DNA from: Bacteroides sp.
GTDB taxonomy: Bacteria; Bacteroidota; Bacteroidia; Bacteroidales; Muribaculaceae
Length of the DNA: 9,502 bases
Direction of reading: 5' to 3'
Assembly (NCBI GenBank): GCA_014801735.1
Contig: JAAVDO010000006.1
Location: 338,953-348,454, forward strand
Positions within the stretch are counted from its first letter, which is position 1. Each line of letters begins with the position of its first letter. Shown one piece after another: positions 7,212-9,502 of this stretch. The translations under genes and the position numbers were made by a program. The notes under the pieces were generated by a model. The model was not told the DNA's origin and did no database searches. It saw only the letters and a list, made by a program, of their open reading frames with translations.

Positions 7212-7541
7212 ATGCTTAAGACAGATTTTAAATTCGGAGAAGTCAAGAATCTTTCGGAACAGATTGAGAGTGAAGCATCGAAAGTAACATTCAAAGAAAT
7301 ATTCGGCACCGAAAACGGCGGAGTGTCGCTCTTAGCTTTCAAAGCGGGTCAGGGGCTTCAGGAGCATCTGGCTCCGGCAGAAGTGATGGTGTATGTGATT
7401 GACGGAGAAATAGAATTCAACGTATCGGGCAAAGGACACCTGATGCTTCCGGGCGATTTCCTGCTGATAGGTCAGGGCGTGGCCCACAGTGTGGCCTCCA
7501 TGACCGACGCAAAAGTGATGCTCGTGAAAGTAAAGGCATAA
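7212..7541 (+). CDS. Small single-domain cupin protein, function unknown
   Basis: A 109-residue protein with no signal peptide that is essentially one cupin beta-barrel. Cupin motif 1 is seen as GQGLQEHLAPAEVMVYVIDG (46-65), with His52 and Glu57, and motif 2 as LPGDFLLIGQGVAHSV (79-94), with Pro80-Gly81 and His92. The canonical HxH pair is reduced to one histidine because Ala54 sits where the second would be, so a metal site, if present, would use His52, Glu57 and His92. Many short bacterial cupins of this EHxAP type are uncharacterised; roles range from sugar or small-molecule binding to dioxygenase-like chemistry. The gene lies alone between two terminators, so neighbours give no functional hint. 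The ATG at 7212 follows a purine-rich AAAAGAA stretch. Confidence 0.85.
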   Translation: MLKTDFKFGEVKNLSEQIESEASKVTFKEIFGTENGGVSLLAFKAGQGLQEHLAPAEVMVYVIDGEIEFNVSGKGHLMLPGDFLLIGQGVAHSVASMTDAKVMLVKVKA

Positions 7542-7570
7542 AGCCGGAAAGAGATCAAGATAAGCAGATC

Positions 7571-7607
7571 AAAGCAGGTTACCGCAAAGGCGGTAGCTTG
7601 CTTTTTT
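7571..7607 (+). terminator. Intrinsic terminator after the cupin gene
   Basis: GCAGGTTACCGC (7574-7585) pairs with GCGGTAGCTTGC (7590-7601) around an AAAG tetraloop, with two G-T wobbles. TTTTTT (7602-7607) follows immediately, and its first bases can pair with AAA at 7571-7573 to extend the stem. Confidence 0.93.
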
Positions 7608-7674
7608 CGCATAAAAGCAAAAAAATGATAGTCCTTAGGGTCAGGTGCGCATGGTTTATACACGCAATAATGCT

Positions 7675-7682
7675 TATCTTTG
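7675..7682 (+). promoter_or_regulatory. -7 promoter box for the DUF4105 gene
   Basis: TATCTTTG fits TAnnTTTG exactly, and transcription should start near 7686, leaving about 15 nt of leader before the ATG at 7701. No proper -33 TTTG is present; TTTA at 7655-7658 is 16 nt upstream, closer than usual. The box contains the TTG (7680-7682) that opens the longest reading frame, which argues against that TTG as start. Confidence 0.6.
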
Positions 7683-7700
7683 CAAAAAATTCAAGTCAGT

Positions 7701-8960
7701 ATGCTTAGGACTATACAAATACTCACGTTTCTCATATGCCTGATGACAATGCAGCCCGCGGCGGCACAGACAACTCAGGCCGCAGACAGCACGTCGGCAT
7801 CAAAACAGGACGGATGGCAGATCAGCCTGCTCACCGTAGGCCCCGGTCCGGTGATCTATGAACTCGAAGGTCACTCGGGTCTGCGAATGAAGCGCGGCAA
7901 CGTAGACGAAGTAGCCAACTGGGGCGTGTTTGATTTTGAATCGCCCGGCTTCATTTACCGTTTCGTAAAAGGAGAAACCGATTATATGTTAGGTATGAGC
8001 AGCTTTGAACATTTCGTGGCTCCCTACGCCCATCAGGGACGCGAAATGACCGAACAGGTGCTTAACCTCACACCCCAGCAGGCGGAGCGGGTAGTGGCAC
8101 TGGTGAGCGAGAATCTGAAACCTGAAAACAAGGTTTACAGATATAACTACATCAGAGACAACTGCTCGACAAGGCCACTGGCGGTGATAGAGGAAGCCAT
8201 AGGCGATACCATAATTCTCGGTGCTCCCGCACAGCAACTCACAAAGAAGGCCACTTTCAGGAGAAACATGCGGACATATCACAAGAATTATCCATGGTAT
8301 CAGTTCGGAATAGATCTGGCTCTTGGCTCCGATCTGGATCAACCGATAGGACGCAGAGAAATAGCGTTTGCCCCGGTGGCCCTGGAAGAAATGATGGCCG
8401 AAGCAAAATTTGCCAACGGCCAGCCTGTGGTCAAAGAAACCGTCGAAATTCTGGAGCCCGGAAAAGCTCAAATCACGGAAGGACCGACACCGTGGTATCT
8501 CACCCCGATGTTCTGGTGCTGGACCCTGTTTGTGATCACACTGGTCCTGAGCTGGTTTGATATTTACCGCCACCAACTGTCGCGCATATTCGACTGCATT
8601 CTGTATCTGGTTCTCGGCGTTGCCGGATGCTTGATAACATTTCTGGTGTTCTTCTCGGTACACGAGCCGGCATCGCCCAACTGGCTACTTCTATGGATCA
8701 ACCCGCTGTGTCTGCTCGTTCCGATCCTTATATGGACAAAACAGCCGAACGGTTTGCTATATTGTTATCAAATTGCTAACTTTGCAGCCTTATTGGCCAT
8801 GACGTGCATCTGGGTAGCGGGCATACAACAACCGAATCCCGCATTTATCCCTCTTCTTGCCGCCGATGCACTCAGAAGTGCCACTTATCTGATCTCATCA
8901 AGATGCAACCCATCATACAGAAAGAGAAGTACGTATCGAGTAAACTACTATGCACGCTGA
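7701..8960 (+). CDS. Exported DUF4105 (Lnb N-terminal-type) protein with C-terminal multi-helix membrane domain
   Basis: A 419-residue protein from the ATG at 7701. The frame extends to a TTG at 7680, but that lies in the -7 box, and the ATG gives a clean signal peptide (residues 1-22, ending PAAAQ). Residues about 38-260 fit DUF4105, a periplasmic domain thought to have a papain-like thiol-hydrolase fold. The paired motifs are GHSGLR (57-62, His58) and DNCSTR (153-158, Cys155), with NWGVFDF (73-79) between them; His58 and Cys155 are the candidate catalytic residues. The rest has about five hydrophobic segments (near 266-288, 296-318, 328-345, 358-377 and 381-398) and a basic tail. The likely topology is an extracytoplasmic domain anchored in the inner membrane. 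The substrate is unknown; envelope amide, ester or lipid chemistry is an inference. The 3' end overlaps the following phosphatase-like gene by 58 nt, suggesting a shared function. Confidence 0.85.
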   Translation: MLRTIQILTFLICLMTMQPAAAQTTQAADSTSASKQDGWQISLLTVGPGPVIYELEGHSGLRMKRGNVDEVANWGVFDFESPGFIYRFVKGETDYMLGMSSFEHFVAPYAHQGREMTEQVLNLTPQQAERVVALVSENLKPENKVYRYNYIRDNCSTRPLAVIEEAIGDTIILGAPAQQLTKKATFRRNMRTYHKNYPWYQFGIDLALGSDLDQPIGRREIAFAPVALEEMMAEAKFANGQPVVKETVEILEPGKAQITEGPTPWYLTPMFWCWTLFVITLVLSWFDIYRHQLSRIFDCILYLVLGVAGCLITFLVFFSVHEPASPNWLLLWINPLCLLVPILIWTKQPNGLLYCYQIANFAALLAMTCIWVAGIQQPNPAFIPLLAADALRSATYLISSRCNPSYRKRSTYRVNYYAR

Positions 8961-9502
8961 TCGCCACTCTGGCAATGCTCGGGAGCGCACCTGCAGCAAA
9001 AGGTGCGTCGACGGGCGAACGGCCATCGCTGGTAGTGGGTATAGTCGTAGAGGGACTAAATGAAGACTATCTGAATCTACTTGAGAGCAAATTCGGTAGC
9101 GGAGGCTTCAAGCGCCTGATGAACAACGCTCTGATAGTAGAACAGATAGACTACGGCACATTCCTTGACCCGGCCTCGGCAACCGCCATGCTCTATACAG
9201 GAGCCGCACCGGGAGTGAACGGCATACCTGCGGCCCGAACATTCGACGTTAAGAAGCAGCGGTCGAGAAGCATACTCTCGGACTCAACGCAACTCGGAAA
9301 TTTCACCACCGAATCGCTCTCGCCGAAACCGATTCTCGTATCTACCCTGACCGACGAACTGAGAATAGACGGAAGCGGAAGCACACATGCCTATTCGCTT
9401 GCAGCCGATCCGCAGCAGGCCATAATAATGGCAGGCCATGCAGGTAACGGCGCATACTGGATTGATGATATCACAGGCCAATGGGCTACATCGACCTACT
9501 AT
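8903..9502 (+). CDS. Exported alkaline-phosphatase-superfamily (PafA-like) protein, 3' end outside window
   Basis: The first 200 residues of a gene that runs off the right edge without a stop. The N-terminus has a signal peptide: a basic start, then a hydrophobic LLCTLIATLAML stretch (15-26) ending near SAPAA (28-32). RPSLVVGIVVEGLNEDYL (40-57), GGFKRLMN (67-74), YTGAAPGVNGIPA (98-110) and AIIMAGHAGNGAYWIDD (173-189) correspond in order to the start of Bacteroidetes PafA-type phosphatases. Two key positions look altered. The family's metal-binding Asp in IVVD is Glu50, and the stretch before YTG that normally holds the Thr nucleophile reads LDPASATAM (88-96), so Ser92 or Thr94 would have to serve. 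It may therefore be a divergent phosphodiesterase or a non-catalytic relative. The start lies 58 nt inside the DUF4105 gene; the next Met (residue 25) would remove the signal peptide. Confidence 0.8.
   Translation, partial: MQPIIQKEKYVSSKLLCTLIATLAMLGSAPAAKGASTGERPSLVVGIVVEGLNEDYLNLLESKFGSGGFKRLMNNALIVEQIDYGTFLDPASATAMLYTGAAPGVNGIPAARTFDVKKQRSRSILSDSTQLGNFTTESLSPKPILVSTLTDELRIDGSGSTHAYSLAADPQQAIIMAGHAGNGAYWIDDITGQWATSTYY

Noticed and set aside
7989..8663. Minus-strand open frame of 224 codons
   Set aside because: Antisense to the DUF4105 gene, whose sense frame has a signal peptide, family motifs and membrane helices.

Overview
The window looks like chromosomal DNA from a Bacteroidales bacterium; a gut Muribaculaceae-type genome is my guess, from moderate GC and gene content. 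The main evidence is the promoter type. Upstream of four genes there is a -7 box of the form TAnnTTTG, the signature of the Bacteroidetes primary sigma factor, and one of these also has a correctly spaced TTTG -33 box. Shine-Dalgarno sequences are weak or absent, as expected for the phylum.

Left third, minus strand (69-3902): a tightly overlapping biotin operon, transcribed right to left as bioA, bioF and a bioG-bioC fusion. The fusion protein holds the methyltransferase that opens the methyl-masked pimeloyl-ACP route and the esterase that closes it. BioF and BioA then carry out the first two steps of ring assembly. bioD and bioB are not in the window. A lysine-rich reading frame at the extreme left may be the tail of a convergent plus-strand gene.

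Middle, plus strand (4048-7541): an rlhA-type U32 gene (23S rRNA cytidine hydroxylation) divergent from bioA, then galE (UDP-glucose 4-epimerase), then a small single-domain cupin. galE and the cupin gene are each followed by a strong intrinsic terminator, so these look like separate transcription units. The rlhA and galE promoters each carry a perfect inverted repeat placed on the promoter core.

Right end, plus strand (7701-9502): an exported DUF4105 protein with a C-terminal multi-helix membrane domain overlaps, by 58 nt, an exported alkaline-phosphatase-superfamily protein cut off by the window edge. The phosphatase-like protein has altered residues where the family's metal ligand and nucleophile normally sit. 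This pair is the least characterised part of the window.

Most of the window is housekeeping. I see no mobile element, CRISPR array, tRNA, rRNA or obvious defence system. The points worth following are the DUF4105/phosphatase-like pair, the operator-like palindromes in the promoters, the near-leaderless rlhA start, and two start codons that the promoter positions correct.
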